From Prosthecobacter sp. (GTDB lineage Bacteria > Verrucomicrobiota > Verrucomicrobiia > Verrucomicrobiales > Verrucomicrobiaceae): a stretch of 64,000 nucleotides of DNA. This document shows, piece after piece, positions 33,500 through 42,825 of the stretch. The number at the start of each line of letters is the position of its first letter. The first letter of the stretch is position 1. The notes beneath the pieces were generated by a model. The model ran no database searches. It was not told where the DNA came from and saw nothing but the letters and a program-made list of their open reading frames with translations. The position numbers and the translations under genes were made by a program. The stretch lies in the NCBI GenBank assembly GCA_019186985.1, contig JABARQ010000037.1, forward strand, positions 38,954-102,953, in the 5' to 3' direction.

Positions 33500-34039
33500 T
33501 CAGCCGCCCTGCTCCTCCCATCGCGCCAGAAGCCAGAGCACGTCGGCCAGGCGGTTGAGGAACCTCTGTACGTTTTTGTTAGGCACTTCCTGGCCCGTTC
33601 CCGTCAGGTCCACCACAAGCCGCTCAGCCCGGCGGCAGGCCACCCGCGCCAGGTCAGCATGGGCGCCGCTCATCACGCCGGCCTCGCCAGGCAGCGCCCA
33701 GCCCTTGAACTTCAGGGCGCCTCCAGCCTCCAGCCGCGCCACCCATTCATCCAGCCAGGCCACCTTGTCCGAGCCGAACGCGGCATGCGTCGCCGCGTAT
33801 CTCGCCTCCTCTCCGGGAGGGGTCGCCAGCTCCCCCATCAGGGTGATGAGCCAGGGCTGCACCGTCTGGACAACCTCCCGCGTTTCAGGCCGGAGCGCGC
33901 TGATCCTCAGCGGCCCCAGGGCGGCGTTCAACTCATCCACGGATCCCAGGGCGTGAACACGGGGGTGGGACTTGGCAAGGCGGCAGCCGAAGAGGAGGTC
34001 GGTCTCCCCTTCGTCCCCGCGACGGGTGGCGATGGACAT
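33500..34039 (-). CDS. PduO-type cob(I)alamin adenosyltransferase
   Basis: This encodes 179 residues. T-R-R-G-D-E-G near the start corresponds to the T-x-x-G-D-x-G ATP-binding motif. G-S-V-D-E-L-N-A-A-L-G follows, and R-x-x-E-R and N-R-L-A-D-x-L-W-x-L-A-R close the C-terminus. It converts cobalamin to adenosylcobalamin. It converges on coaD with 9 nt between stops. No cobalamin-dependent enzyme is in the window. Confidence 0.9.
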   Translation of the reverse strand: MSIATRRGDEGETDLLFGCRLAKSHPRVHALGSVDELNAALGPLRISALRPETREVVQTVQPWLITLMGELATPPGEEARYAATHAAFGSDKVAWLDEWVARLEAGGALKFKGWALPGEAGVMSGAHADLARVACRRAERLVVDLTGTGQEVPNKNVQRFLNRLADVLWLLARWEEQGG

Positions 34040-34150
34040 GCCTGACCTTACGCATTCCTGGGAATCCAGGCCTTGTTTCTGCTGAATTTTTTCTTCCCAA
34101 AGCCGATTCCATCCCCCTAGACTGCATCCGCCGCCGGGGACGCTTCTCTT

Positions 34151-35113
34151 ATGAAATCACTGACCGCCATCTGCTGTGCCGTCGTCCTGAGCACCTCCAT
34201 GTCCCGCGAATGCCGGGCGGATGTCGCTGAAACCATCCATGTCGCGGAACGCCCCAGGGTGGCGCTTTACGCCGAGGAGGTCATCATCGACGGCAAGCCG
34301 CGGCCCGAACTTGCCCGGGCGCTTGCCGACAATCTCGGAACCGCCCTGCTCAGGCGCGGCCAGGTCCGCCTGTTCAGCCTGGAAAACGCCGCCAGCCAGG
34401 ACGCCACCGGCATGCTGGCCTCCGCCAATCCGGCCGTCGGAGCCCTGAGGCTCAACCGGCTGATCGACCAGGGCCTGGATTACATCGTGACCTTCAGCCT
34501 CATCGGCATCAACGGACACCATGTCATGACCGTCAAAAAGCTGCGCGCCAGAACCCACGAAGTCCTGGAATCGCGCCAGTTCACCATGGTGGGCCGTGAA
34601 ACCGGGGCCATGCGCCTCACCGCCCAGATCCTGGATGTCGTGGACCCCATCCCCTATGGCAGAGGCAGGGTCTTCCCACGTTCGCAATCCCCCGCCCAGT
34701 ACCTGGCAGCACCGCAGCCCGAGTCACCGCCGGTTGTCATCGCACGCGCCCTTCCGGCAGGACGGCCCGTGGTGGGCGCCGAATCCTCCAGCTATGACCC
34801 CTGGAGGCAGAACCTTGCCCAGCCCTACGATCTCACACGCGTTCCCAAGGCCCTTGTCTACCGTCAGCTCGGCACCATCAACCATGTCGACACCACCTGG
34901 AGGTTCTGCGTCATCGACCCCGTGCATGGCACGGTTTTCCATGACAGCGACCCCATGCACATCCTGTGGGAGGAGGGCGATGTCTATGCCAACCTGCGTG
35001 TCTGCGCCGTGGAGCGCGGCGGCGTGGTGCTCGACCTCGGCCACACCCCGGGCCATCATCCCATCTTCAAGGGCGACAAGGTCTATGGCTGGGCGCCGCC
35101 CCTGGCGCGTTGA
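34151..35113 (+). CDS. Secreted protein of unknown function
   Basis: This encodes 320 residues with a probable signal peptide ending near residue 23. The first half (about 35-170) alternates strands and helices in a CsgG-like layout (L-A-D-N-L-G-T-A-L-L, then L-D-Y-I-V-T-F-S-L-I-G), reminiscent of periplasmic domains that bind partner proteins. The C-terminal third (V-Y-A-N-L-R-V and G-D-K-V-Y-G-W) looks like a small beta barrel. No family is claimed. The gene stands alone, upstream of the SHD1-peptidase gene in the same direction with an 80-nt gap. Confidence 0.65.
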   Translation: MKSLTAICCAVVLSTSMSRECRADVAETIHVAERPRVALYAEEVIIDGKPRPELARALADNLGTALLRRGQVRLFSLENAASQDATGMLASANPAVGALRLNRLIDQGLDYIVTFSLIGINGHHVMTVKKLRARTHEVLESRQFTMVGRETGAMRLTAQILDVVDPIPYGRGRVFPRSQSPAQYLAAPQPESPPVVIARALPAGRPVVGAESSSYDPWRQNLAQPYDLTRVPKALVYRQLGTINHVDTTWRFCVIDPVHGTVFHDSDPMHILWEEGDVYANLRVCAVERGGVVLDLGHTPGHHPIFKGDKVYGWAPPLAR

Positions 35114-35193
35114 AGACATGGGGCGATGATCAGGCTGCCAGGGTTTCGTGGAGCTTGCCTCCGCCGCCAGATTCATGGTAAACCGCGCTATTC

Positions 35194-36489
35194 ATGAATC
35201 CCCCCCTCCGGATTTCGTTGTCATTGCTTGTCCTTCTCAGCCTGGCAGGATCAGGCCTGCATGGAGCAACCCGCAGCTGGAAGAACAGCAGCGGACGCGT
35301 GGTCGAGGCTGAATACGTCGGCATGAAGGGCGACAGCGTGCTGCTGAAGCTCACCAGCGGACAAACCGTCCCCTATCCTCTCACCCAGCTCAGCCCCGAG
35401 GATCAGGACTTCATCAAAAGCCTCGCCACAGGCGGGGCAGCGCCTGCGGCTCCGACTGGCGGCAGCCGCATCCCCGTCGATCAGCGCACCTGGCCCGCCT
35501 TGGTGGAGGTTCCTGCAAAATCCGTGGAAATCGCCGCCGTCGACGAAAGCCCTGCGGCCAGAAAATTCGTCTATCAGTCCGAGGCCTTCGAATTCACCTC
35601 CCAGGCCAGGCTGGCGCCGAGCATGATGAAGGAGGTCGCCCGGACCTTTGAGGCCACCAAATCCCTCGTGGAGGCCCTGCCCTGGGGCATCCTATGCCGC
35701 CCCCCGGAAGGCCGCTCACGCTTCCTGGCGGCGCTTTATGAAACCCGTGAGGACTACCTCGCCGCCGGCGGCCCCGAACTGTCCGGCGGCGTTTACAGCT
35801 CCGGCGACAAGATCTTCAAGATCCCCTTCCAGAGCCTCGGTCTCAAGCGGCTGGGAAAGACCTACACCCGCGATGACAACTTCAGCAACGGCACCCTCGT
35901 GCACGAGATCACCCACCAGCTCATGGATGACTACCTGGCCTTCCTGCCCAAATGGGTGATCGAGGGCACGGCGGAATACACCGAAATGCTGCCTTACAAG
36001 GCCGGCGTGTTCCGTGCCTCCGCCCACAAGAACGGCATGAAGGAGGATGCGGACGTCTGGGAAAGGCAGGAGGGTTTTGTCCTTCAGATCGACAGCCTGG
36101 AGAAGATGATGACGATGAACCGCGACCAATGGGACGCCGAATGCAGCACCGCCCAGAAAATGCGCGACATGTACCACCGTTCCCAGCTCCTGGTTTACTA
36201 CTTCTGCCATCTCGACGACGACAGCAGGGGCGCCCGCTTCATCAGGTTCATGGAAGCCGTCCATGGCGAGGTGGCGGCCCTGCGCAGCTTTTTCGCCGAC
36301 CCCCGCGTCAAGCGCATGGAGGGCGGCCGGTTCTCCTATCCGAGGGACTTTCCGCCTCCTGACATGAAGCCTGAAACCGCCCCCTTCAAGCATCTCGGCA
36401 TCCTCATCGCCGAACGTCCCTGGCCCAGGCTGGCCCAGGAGATCGTCGACGGCTACAAGGGCATCGGCGTGAAAGTCTCCGTCAGGTGA
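35194..36489 (+). CDS. Secreted SHD1-domain metallopeptidase-like protein
   Basis: This encodes 431 residues with a signal peptide. Residues about 28-75 match the SHD1 (SLA1 homology 1) domain common in Verrucomicrobia and Planctomycetes. The rest is a gluzincin-type peptidase similar to DUF1570 proteins, with H237-E-I-T-H241 and a downstream E257-G-T-A-E261 supplying zinc ligands and the catalytic glutamate. It probably acts at the cell surface on an unknown protein. The N-terminal SHD1 would tether or target it. Confidence 0.75.
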   Translation: MNPPLRISLSLLVLLSLAGSGLHGATRSWKNSSGRVVEAEYVGMKGDSVLLKLTSGQTVPYPLTQLSPEDQDFIKSLATGGAAPAAPTGGSRIPVDQRTWPALVEVPAKSVEIAAVDESPAARKFVYQSEAFEFTSQARLAPSMMKEVARTFEATKSLVEALPWGILCRPPEGRSRFLAALYETREDYLAAGGPELSGGVYSSGDKIFKIPFQSLGLKRLGKTYTRDDNFSNGTLVHEITHQLMDDYLAFLPKWVIEGTAEYTEMLPYKAGVFRASAHKNGMKEDADVWERQEGFVLQIDSLEKMMTMNRDQWDAECSTAQKMRDMYHRSQLLVYYFCHLDDDSRGARFIRFMEAVHGEVAALRSFFADPRVKRMEGGRFSYPRDFPPPDMKPETAPFKHLGILIAERPWPRLAQEIVDGYKGIGVKVSVR

Positions 36490-36546
36490 ATCAACAAGGA
36501 CGAACAGCGCGTTGCATGTGGCTGATCGTAACGTAAAGCAGGACGA

Positions 36547-38034
36547 ATGATTCAAAGAGAGCTGCCCATGCACACCACCCCAGACCTGCCGGAGGAACTC
36601 CAGCCGGCGGCCCGGGCGCTGATGGATGCGGTGGCCGCTCAGCAGCCCCTTGACCGCGTCTTTGCCGACTTCTGCGCCAAGGCTTACATCAAGCCCGACT
36701 GGGCCGGCCCGGCGAGCGAATTCCTGACCGTCCAGTTTGAAGGCCGTGAGGCCGAGCTCGCCGCCATGACGCGCGTGCCGGATCTCATCATCGAACTGGC
36801 CAGCGGACACCAGACCCTGACCTCTGTGGTGGCGTTCGAATGGGCGGCTGCCGCAGACTCCGCCCGCATGTCCAAGCTGGCCGAAGCCCTCGCCGCCACG
36901 CATTCCAGCATGCACAATCCCGAGGCCGTGCATCTGATGCTCGCCCTCGCGACATCCCTGGCCATCACCCGCTACCCGCGTGCCGAGCAGATGCTGGCAC
37001 TCGCCGAACCTCAGGCGACCGAGGAACACCAGGAAAGCCTCCAAGAGGCCCGTCAATGGCTGGCCGCAGGCCGCGTCCTGCGCGGCTCCAACCAGGACAT
37101 CCGGGATCTCTGGAACCATCGGCTGCGCCGTCGGAAAACCCCCTGGACCTGGAACAGCGACCTTGAAAAAGCGGCCTTGGAGGAGCTGGAACTCCGTCTT
37201 CAGCCGGAAATGGAAGGCCTGGACCTCTACAAGGCCATCGTCCCCGCCGAGTGGTGGGCCGAGGCAGGACAACGCGCCGCCGAACGGGCAGTTGCTGAAG
37301 CTGAACCCCAGCCTGCCAGGCCCCGTTCCCCCATCCCGATCGTCGCCCCCGTCCACCACGAAGCCCAGCCATCCCCTCCCTCCGCCAAGGCCGGGCCCCA
37401 GCTTCCGCAAAACTACAGGCAGGACCCGCTCTTCATCTTTTTCGCGGGTGGACTCGTCGGAGCCGCGGCTCTTTCCCTGGTCATCTGGATCAGCCCCTTT
37501 GAACTGAAACGCAGCCCAAGGGATGCCGGAACGGCACCACCGCCCTCCGCCACGACTGACGCAGGATCAGAGCCCAGCACCGGCTCCACAGCTCAGCCCA
37601 CCACACCGGCTCCGCCGCCCGAACAAGAGCTCTGGCGCAAGGAGCAGCTCGCCAAAATCCAGTCCAGCGCCGAGACCATCAAACCGCTTTTTGAACGTGC
37701 CTCGCAGCAGCCATGGACGGATCTGGAAGCCCTTCTCAGCGGCCAGACCCCCGAACTCCCCAGGGAGGATGCCAGGCTCGCCCAGCTGCTCATCTGGCTG
37801 CATCTCGATCCTCCGGACAATCCCGAGCTCCAGGCCAGGCTGCCCGCCCTCCTCGCTGCCGTCCGTCCGGACAGCGACACCCTGGAGCTCTGGGAAAACC
37901 TCGCCTATAAAGGCGCCCCGATGGAACAGGTCATCCGCAACGCCGCACGCCGGCAGATCTACGACAATCCCGGCGCCTGGTCGGCCAGCCAGAAGGAATG
38001 GCTCAACCGGCTTGGCTGGGCTCCACCTCCCTGA
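36547..38034 (+). CDS. Single-pass membrane protein of unknown function
   Basis: This encodes 495 residues, or 488 from ATG 36568. The first 235 residues are helical and look like repeat (TPR-like) helices. A proline-rich linker leads to one membrane segment near residues 297-317 (F-F-A-G-G-L-V-G-A-A-A type). A second helical domain lies outside, ending in N-R-L-G-W. No catalytic motif is seen. Its 3' end overlaps the convergent metal ATPase by 32 bp. Confidence 0.65.
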   Translation: MIQRELPMHTTPDLPEELQPAARALMDAVAAQQPLDRVFADFCAKAYIKPDWAGPASEFLTVQFEGREAELAAMTRVPDLIIELASGHQTLTSVVAFEWAAAADSARMSKLAEALAATHSSMHNPEAVHLMLALATSLAITRYPRAEQMLALAEPQATEEHQESLQEARQWLAAGRVLRGSNQDIRDLWNHRLRRRKTPWTWNSDLEKAALEELELRLQPEMEGLDLYKAIVPAEWWAEAGQRAAERAVAEAEPQPARPRSPIPIVAPVHHEAQPSPPSAKAGPQLPQNYRQDPLFIFFAGGLVGAAALSLVIWISPFELKRSPRDAGTAPPPSATTDAGSEPSTGSTAQPTTPAPPPEQELWRKEQLAKIQSSAETIKPLFERASQQPWTDLEALLSGQTPELPREDARLAQLLIWLHLDPPDNPELQARLPALLAAVRPDSDTLELWENLAYKGAPMEQVIRNAARRQIYDNPGAWSASQKEWLNRLGWAPPP

Positions 38035-40288
38035 TTTCATCCGGCTCTCGCATGAAGAGCAGCCGCAGACTGTTCAGGCAGACGACCACCGTGCTGCCCT
38101 CATGCGTCAGCACCCCCAGGGTCAACGGCACAAGGCCGAACAAGGAGGCCAGGGCCATGACACCGACGGACCCAAGGGAGATGGCCAGGTTCTGCCGGAT
38201 CACCTTGCGGGCACAAAGACTGATGTGCCTGGCCGAAAGCAGCTTTTCAATCTTGTCCTGCATCAGCACCACATCCGCCTGCTCCAAGGCCGCATCGCTG
38301 CCGCGGGCACCCATCGCCAGACTGACATAGGACGCCGCCAGGCTCGGCGCATCATTCACGCCGTCACCCACCATGGCCACCTTGCGCCCCTGTCGGCTCA
38401 GCTCCTGAATCGCCGCCACCTTGTCCTCGGGGTGCAACCCGGCGCGCACATCCGCCACCCCCAGGTCCCGGGCCACCTGGATCGCCGCTGCACGACGGTC
38501 TCCCGTCAGCATGATCGTCTCCACCTTCTCATCCGCCAGCCTCTTCAACACCGTGCGGCTTCCCGCACGAATCTCATCACGCAGCAGCACCCTGCCCATG
38601 ACTTGGGCGTTCAAAACCCACACCTCCGTCAGGCCCGGCTGCGCATCCGGCACGTCCTTCAGCCAGCGTGCAAAATCCCCCTGCTCCATCAGCTCGCGCC
38701 GGCCGGCGTAGGTGACACCCTCGGCGGTCATCCCACGCAGCCCGAGCCCGGGCAGCGACTGGTATTCCGACAGTTCACCCGGCTCAATTCCCCTGGCCTT
38801 GGCGTGGCGGGTGACGGCCCTGGCAATCGGGTGGTTGGAATGCGCATCCAGGGTTACCGCAAGCCTCAGCGCATCATCTTCGCGTCCCGGCGGAAAGCTC
38901 TCCACACCCACCACGCGCAGGTTGCCCTCGGTCAGCGTCCCCGTCTTGTCCATCGCCACCGTGTCCACCTCGCCCAGCTTCTCGATGGCAGCCCCTCCTC
39001 GAAACAAAATCCCACGCCTTGCCCCCCAGGCGATGGCGGCCAGGATCGCGGAAGGAATGGAAAGCACCAGGGCGCAGGGACTCATCACCACCAGAAGCGT
39101 CATCGCCCGGTAGAAAGCGGAATGCAGGTCACGGGAGGATTCAAAGGCCGGCAGGCCGAGACCAAGCCACCAGAACAGGAACATCACCAGCACCAGCAGC
39201 AGGGTGGCCAGCGTGTAGTTCGTACCAAATCGATCCGTGAACCGCTGGCTCGGCGCACGCATCTTCTGCGCGTTTTGAATCATGTGGATGATGCGTGCCA
39301 GCGCGCTCTGCGTGGCCGGTTTGTCCACCTGTGCCTTCACCAGCCCCCAGAGGTTCAACGTGCCGCCATAGACGCTTGCACCCCTGCCCTTTTCCACCGG
39401 CACCGCCTCCCCGGTCAGGGTCGATTCATCCGCCGCCGTCTCCCCCTCCAGCACCGTGGCATCCACCGGAAACAGCTCGGCAGGACGGACCTGGATGACA
39501 TCCCCGACACGCAGCAGCTTCACCGCCCGCTCCTCCACGCTGCCATCCGGCAGCACCACACGCGCCAGCTTCGGGGCAGCCTTGGTGAGGGCGTTGATCT
39601 CACGGTGCGTCCGATGCAGCACATAATGCTCCAGGGCGCCCGAAGTCGAAAACAAGAACAGCAGCAGGGCTCCCTCCTCCCAGGCGCCCACCGCCACGGC
39701 GCCCGCCGCCACCGCCAGCATCAGGAAATGCACGTCCAGCCGACGCTCCTTCAGGTTCTCCCACGCATCCCGTGCCGCATCCCAGCCCCCGCTGATCATC
39801 GACACACCAAACAGGCCGTGAATCATCCAATGCGGCACCGCTTCCCATTTGCCCAAAGTCCATCCACCCACCAGAGACAGGCCGCAGATGGCAGCCTGCA
39901 AGGCCAGGGCACGCCACTCTTCCTCGCTCCGCTGCTCCATTTCCTCGGCCTCCGGCCACTCAAACTCACGCCATTTCCAGAACCGGGGCGCCGTTGGGCA
40001 GGCGGGCTTTTCCAGAACCACCCTGCCTTCCTGATGCGACACCTTCAGACCTGTGGCATGATCCCCGGCCAAGGTCACCGGCAGCCCCGCATCCAGACGA
40101 CGCAGCACCTCGTTCAGCTGGGCCTGAAGCCCCGCCAGGTCCACCGGCCCCAGGGTGGCCAGCTCCACCTGGCGCGAGCCGGCATCCACACGGATGGCCT
40201 CCACGCCTCTTTGACTGGACAAAAAGTCCGCCAGCAGATCGATCCATGAGTTTTCTCCGGCATCATGTTCTTCCATTTCATCAAGCAT
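38003..40288 (-). CDS. P1B-type (P1B-4-like) metal-transporting ATPase
   Basis: This encodes 761 residues. The phosphorylation motif D-K-T-G-T-L-T, T-G-E-A (actuator domain) and G-D-G-V-N-D-A-P are present. The membrane metal site reads S-P-C, and a later H-E-G-S-T lies in the last helices. S-P-C with H-E-G marks the P1B-4 subgroup, which moves cobalt, zinc or iron rather than copper. The N-terminal 100 residues resemble a degenerate heavy-metal-associated fold without the usual C-x-x-C. No metal regulator adjoins it. Confidence 0.88.
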   Translation of the reverse strand: MLDEMEEHDAGENSWIDLLADFLSSQRGVEAIRVDAGSRQVELATLGPVDLAGLQAQLNEVLRRLDAGLPVTLAGDHATGLKVSHQEGRVVLEKPACPTAPRFWKWREFEWPEAEEMEQRSEEEWRALALQAAICGLSLVGGWTLGKWEAVPHWMIHGLFGVSMISGGWDAARDAWENLKERRLDVHFLMLAVAAGAVAVGAWEEGALLLFLFSTSGALEHYVLHRTHREINALTKAAPKLARVVLPDGSVEERAVKLLRVGDVIQVRPAELFPVDATVLEGETAADESTLTGEAVPVEKGRGASVYGGTLNLWGLVKAQVDKPATQSALARIIHMIQNAQKMRAPSQRFTDRFGTNYTLATLLLVLVMFLFWWLGLGLPAFESSRDLHSAFYRAMTLLVVMSPCALVLSIPSAILAAIAWGARRGILFRGGAAIEKLGEVDTVAMDKTGTLTEGNLRVVGVESFPPGREDDALRLAVTLDAHSNHPIARAVTRHAKARGIEPGELSEYQSLPGLGLRGMTAEGVTYAGRRELMEQGDFARWLKDVPDAQPGLTEVWVLNAQVMGRVLLRDEIRAGSRTVLKRLADEKVETIMLTGDRRAAAIQVARDLGVADVRAGLHPEDKVAAIQELSRQGRKVAMVGDGVNDAPSLAASYVSLAMGARGSDAALEQADVVLMQDKIEKLLSARHISLCARKVIRQNLAISLGSVGVMALASLFGLVPLTLGVLTHEGSTVVVCLNSLRLLFMREPDEIREVEPSQAG

Positions 40289-40376
40289 AAGGCAGGCCCG
40301 TCAGACCTGCCCAGGGTTTCATGTTGAAATTAAATTCTCTGTTTGCCCGGCCACTTCCCTCCGGCAGACTCCCCCC

Positions 40377-41246
40377 ATGCCTCATCACCGCCTCCCCGCC
40401 CTGGCCTGGATCGCCTTTTTTATCCTGGCATCCACGGGCAGAAGCCAGGACTCGACCACCACGTCCGGATCCCTGGACCGCATCCTTCAGGAGGCCGTCC
40501 AGCAGCCCGCCTGGCGGTCGGCCAGGCATCAGGTCGAGCGCCTCACCCTCCTCAGGGATGCAGCCCTGCGCAAGGCCGCAGAATCCGATCCCGTCTCTGA
40601 CCGCTACATCATCACGGCCCTGGCCGGCCCCGTTGACCTGGTGCGCTTCCTGGGACTCGCCCGCATCGTCTGTTCCGGCAAGGACCGCCGGGCCGCGCTG
40701 CTGAAGGAATGGCAAAGAGAAAACGGCGCAGGCAGGGCCTCCCCAAAGCCGTTGGACCTCACCCCTGAAGACCTGCCCAGCAACGCCCTGGGCGCCCTCT
40801 TTGGTGAGGAACTCAGGCCTCAGCTCCAAAACCTCCAGCACGATGTCGCCCTTGCTTTGCGTGAGTTTTTCAAACCGCTGGAACCGATGCCTGACTCGAT
40901 CGTCCGCAGCCTGACCTTCGAACGTGCCGTCCTCGGCCTGCCCGCATCTGCCAGCACGGAAGAGCGCAACAAGGTTCATTCCTGGACCACCGCCATGCCC
41001 GCTTATCTCATTCCGGCCGTAGCCCCCGAAAAGGCCTCCGCCCATCCTGATTCGGCTTCAGCCCTCAAGGCCGCCGGACTGGACCTGCGCAAGCATCAGG
41101 ACCTGCCGATCATCCTGGAACGTCTCGGCACGCCTGAACCACAGCCCAAGGTCACCAAGGCCGTTCCCATTCCTGAACGCCGCCCTGTCCCAGCGCCAAA
41201 GCCAGGCGCACGAAAACCTGTGACCCAGGCGCTGCCGGTCGACTAG
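40377..41246 (+). CDS. Secreted protein of unknown function
   Basis: This encodes 289 residues with a signal peptide ending near G-R-S-Q. The mature part is helical, with a long charged helix near 45-110 and a proline-rich C-terminal tail. No conserved domain is recognised. It lies between the metal ATPase (divergent) and lexA (same direction, 77 nt on). Confidence 0.6.
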   Translation: MPHHRLPALAWIAFFILASTGRSQDSTTTSGSLDRILQEAVQQPAWRSARHQVERLTLLRDAALRKAAESDPVSDRYIITALAGPVDLVRFLGLARIVCSGKDRRAALLKEWQRENGAGRASPKPLDLTPEDLPSNALGALFGEELRPQLQNLQHDVALALREFFKPLEPMPDSIVRSLTFERAVLGLPASASTEERNKVHSWTTAMPAYLIPAVAPEKASAHPDSASALKAAGLDLRKHQDLPIILERLGTPEPQPKVTKAVPIPERRPVPAPKPGARKPVTQALPVD

Positions 41247-41294
41247 GGGCAGCAAACCGGCCTGTCGCCCAGCTCGAAAAAAACACCTTGCAAC

Positions 41295-41322
41295 CGAACT
41301 TTGTTCGAGCGAACAGAGTTCG
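41295..41322. promoter_or_regulatory. lexA: LexA operator region of lexA
   Basis: TGTTC-N4-GAACA occupies 41302-41315, which is the LexA box reported for Verrucomicrobia as I recall it. It is framed by two CGAAC-N3-GTTCG palindromes at 41295-41307 and 41310-41322, 15 bp apart, whose halves overlap the box. The ATG follows at 41324, so bound LexA would block its own gene. Confidence 0.75.
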
Positions 41323-41323
41323 T

Positions 41324-41947
41324 ATGTTCGGTTCCTCCATCAAGCTCACAGACAGGCAGCAGCAGCTCCTCGACTACCTGCGCCAGCAACAGCGTGATTT
41401 TGGCGTGATGCCCAGCACGCGGGACATTCAGAAACACTTCGGCTTCTCCAGCCAGACGGCCGCGATGAGCCACCTGCGCGCCCTGGAGAAAAAAGGCGTG
41501 ATTCAGCGCCACCCCCACAAGGCCCGTGCCGTGGTCTTCCCCGAAGACCTCAAACGCGAGGAAATCGTCGACGTCCCCCTCTACGGCAGCATCGCCGCCG
41601 GCTATGCCGAAGCCCAGCAGCAGGAACCCGACGGCTCCATCTCCGTCGATGCAGCCACCCTCGGCCTCAACCGCAACGGCAAGGCCTTCGCCCTCAAGGT
41701 TCGCGGTGAATCCATGATCGGCGCCAACATCTGCCATGGCGACATCGTCATCGTTGAAGTCAAGGAACCTCGTCCGCGTGACATCGTCGCCGCCCTCATC
41801 GACGGTGAAACCACCCTCAAACGCTTCGTTCTGGAAAACGGCCAGCCCTTCCTGCGGGCCGAAAACCCTGCCTTCCCGGACCTGGTGCCCGCCCGTGAAC
41901 TCGTCATCCAGGGCGTGATGAAGACGCTGATTCGCAAGGTGGACTGA
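41324..41947 (+). CDS. lexA: LexA repressor
   Basis: This encodes 207 residues. An N-terminal winged helix (L-T-D-R-Q-Q-Q-L-L, then T-R-D-I-Q-K-H-F-G-F) is followed by the self-cleavage site A92-G93 in a S-I-A-A-G-Y segment, catalytic Ser130 in G-E-S-M and Lys166 in T-T-L-K-R-F. It represses SOS genes until RecA triggers its cleavage. The ATG at 41324 abuts the operator and lacks a Shine-Dalgarno site; an in-frame TTG at 41288 is the alternative. A small hairpin follows the stop. Confidence 0.93.
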   Translation: MFGSSIKLTDRQQQLLDYLRQQQRDFGVMPSTRDIQKHFGFSSQTAAMSHLRALEKKGVIQRHPHKARAVVFPEDLKREEIVDVPLYGSIAAGYAEAQQQEPDGSISVDAATLGLNRNGKAFALKVRGESMIGANICHGDIVIVEVKEPRPRDIVAALIDGETTLKRFVLENGQPFLRAENPAFPDLVPARELVIQGVMKTLIRKVD

Positions 41948-41954
41948 CGAGCCT

Positions 41955-41970
41955 GGCTTCAGCGGAAGCC
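41955..41970. terminator. Small hairpin between lexA and the convergent lipoprotein gene
   Basis: A 6-bp GGCTTC/GAAGCC stem with a 4-nt loop lies between the stops at 41947 and 41976. It could serve both genes, but it is short and lacks a T tract. Confidence 0.35.
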
Positions 41971-41975
41971 GCGCT

Positions 41976-42590
41976 TCAATCCCTGCCCAGCAGACTGCGC
42001 ACCTGGTCCTCCGTGTAGGCTGGACCTTTCTCCTGCTCGGGCAGCACGATGATCTGCGGCCCCTTGTTCTTCTGCTGGCTCTTCAACGCCTGACGATCCG
42101 GAGCCGTCTTGAAGACCGCATCCGAGTCCCGTGAAACTTTCACCGCATCCCGGTCCTGCTTGCCCGCAAGGCTGCTGTCAAGCCCGGCAAAGCCGGAAGA
42201 CTTGTCCGCATACGAAGGCGTCCTCCCCGCCTCCCCGAAGGTCCTGCTGGCAAACTGGCTTTTCTGGTCACTCCCCGCAAACTCCTGAGTCTTGAACTCC
42301 TCGGCCTTGAATTCCCTGATTCCTGCAAACTCAGTCGTGTGAGCTTTCTTCCGGCTCAGCCAGCTCGCCCCGCCCTTGTCATCCAGCGAACTCTGCATGG
42401 CCTTTTCATATCGGCTGCGATAGCGCGGGTCCGTCGAACCCGACCCCTCCTTCAAGGCGTTCATGGAACGGCTGAACCTCTCTCCCATCTTCATGTCGGC
42501 GAGGGACTTGTTCCGGCTGCCTGACGACGAGCCGCAGCCGCTCAGCAGCAGGGGCGTGCAAAGGCAGAGGACCGTCCAGCATTTCTTCAT
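41976..42590 (-). CDS. Lipoprotein of unknown function
   Basis: This encodes 204 residues. A signal sequence ends in the lipobox L-S-G-C at about residues 16-19. The mature part is polar and low in hydrophobic residues, with a repeated K-x-x-E-F-A/K-x-x-E-F-K pattern near 75-95, suggesting a disordered or fibrous surface protein. No domain is recognised. Confidence 0.65.
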   Translation of the reverse strand: MKKCWTVLCLCTPLLLSGCGSSSGSRNKSLADMKMGERFSRSMNALKEGSGSTDPRYRSRYEKAMQSSLDDKGGASWLSRKKAHTTEFAGIREFKAEEFKTQEFAGSDQKSQFASRTFGEAGRTPSYADKSSGFAGLDSSLAGKQDRDAVKVSRDSDAVFKTAPDRQALKSQQKNKGPQIIVLPEQEKGPAYTEDQVRSLLGRD

Positions 42591-42683
42591 GGTGGCATTA
42601 AAATCGATTCAGCGGCCCGGGGCAAGCCCGCTCTGGCATCGAGTCCCAGGGCTTACGCATCCAAGTGAAAAAGGGTTTTTTGC

Positions 42684-42759
42684 GACAGGATTCACAAGAT
42701 GGGCAGGATGAACAGGCCTGAAAAATCCTGTCTATCCTGCGAATCATGTCAATCCTGTC
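42684..42759. repeat. Dispersed long-hairpin repeat (ACAGGAT type)
   Basis: An imperfect 76-bp palindrome is built from GACAGGATT and CAGGAT words on the left and their complements (AATCCTGTC) on the right. Repeats with these words are scattered through many Verrucomicrobia and Planctomycetes genomes, as I recall. It lies in a 42591-42825 gene-free gap. Whether it is a mobile miniature element or a structured RNA is unknown. Confidence 0.65.
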
Positions 42760-42825
42760 ACTGAGGCCATGAGAACCCATCATTGACCAATTGGATGCGC
42801 AAGCCCTGATCAGGCCCTGCCTGCT

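Noticed and set aside
37523..40249. A 908-codon rightward frame opposite the metal ATPase
   Set aside because: It has no domain and is rich in His/Gln/Pro; the ATPase on the other strand has all its catalytic motifs.
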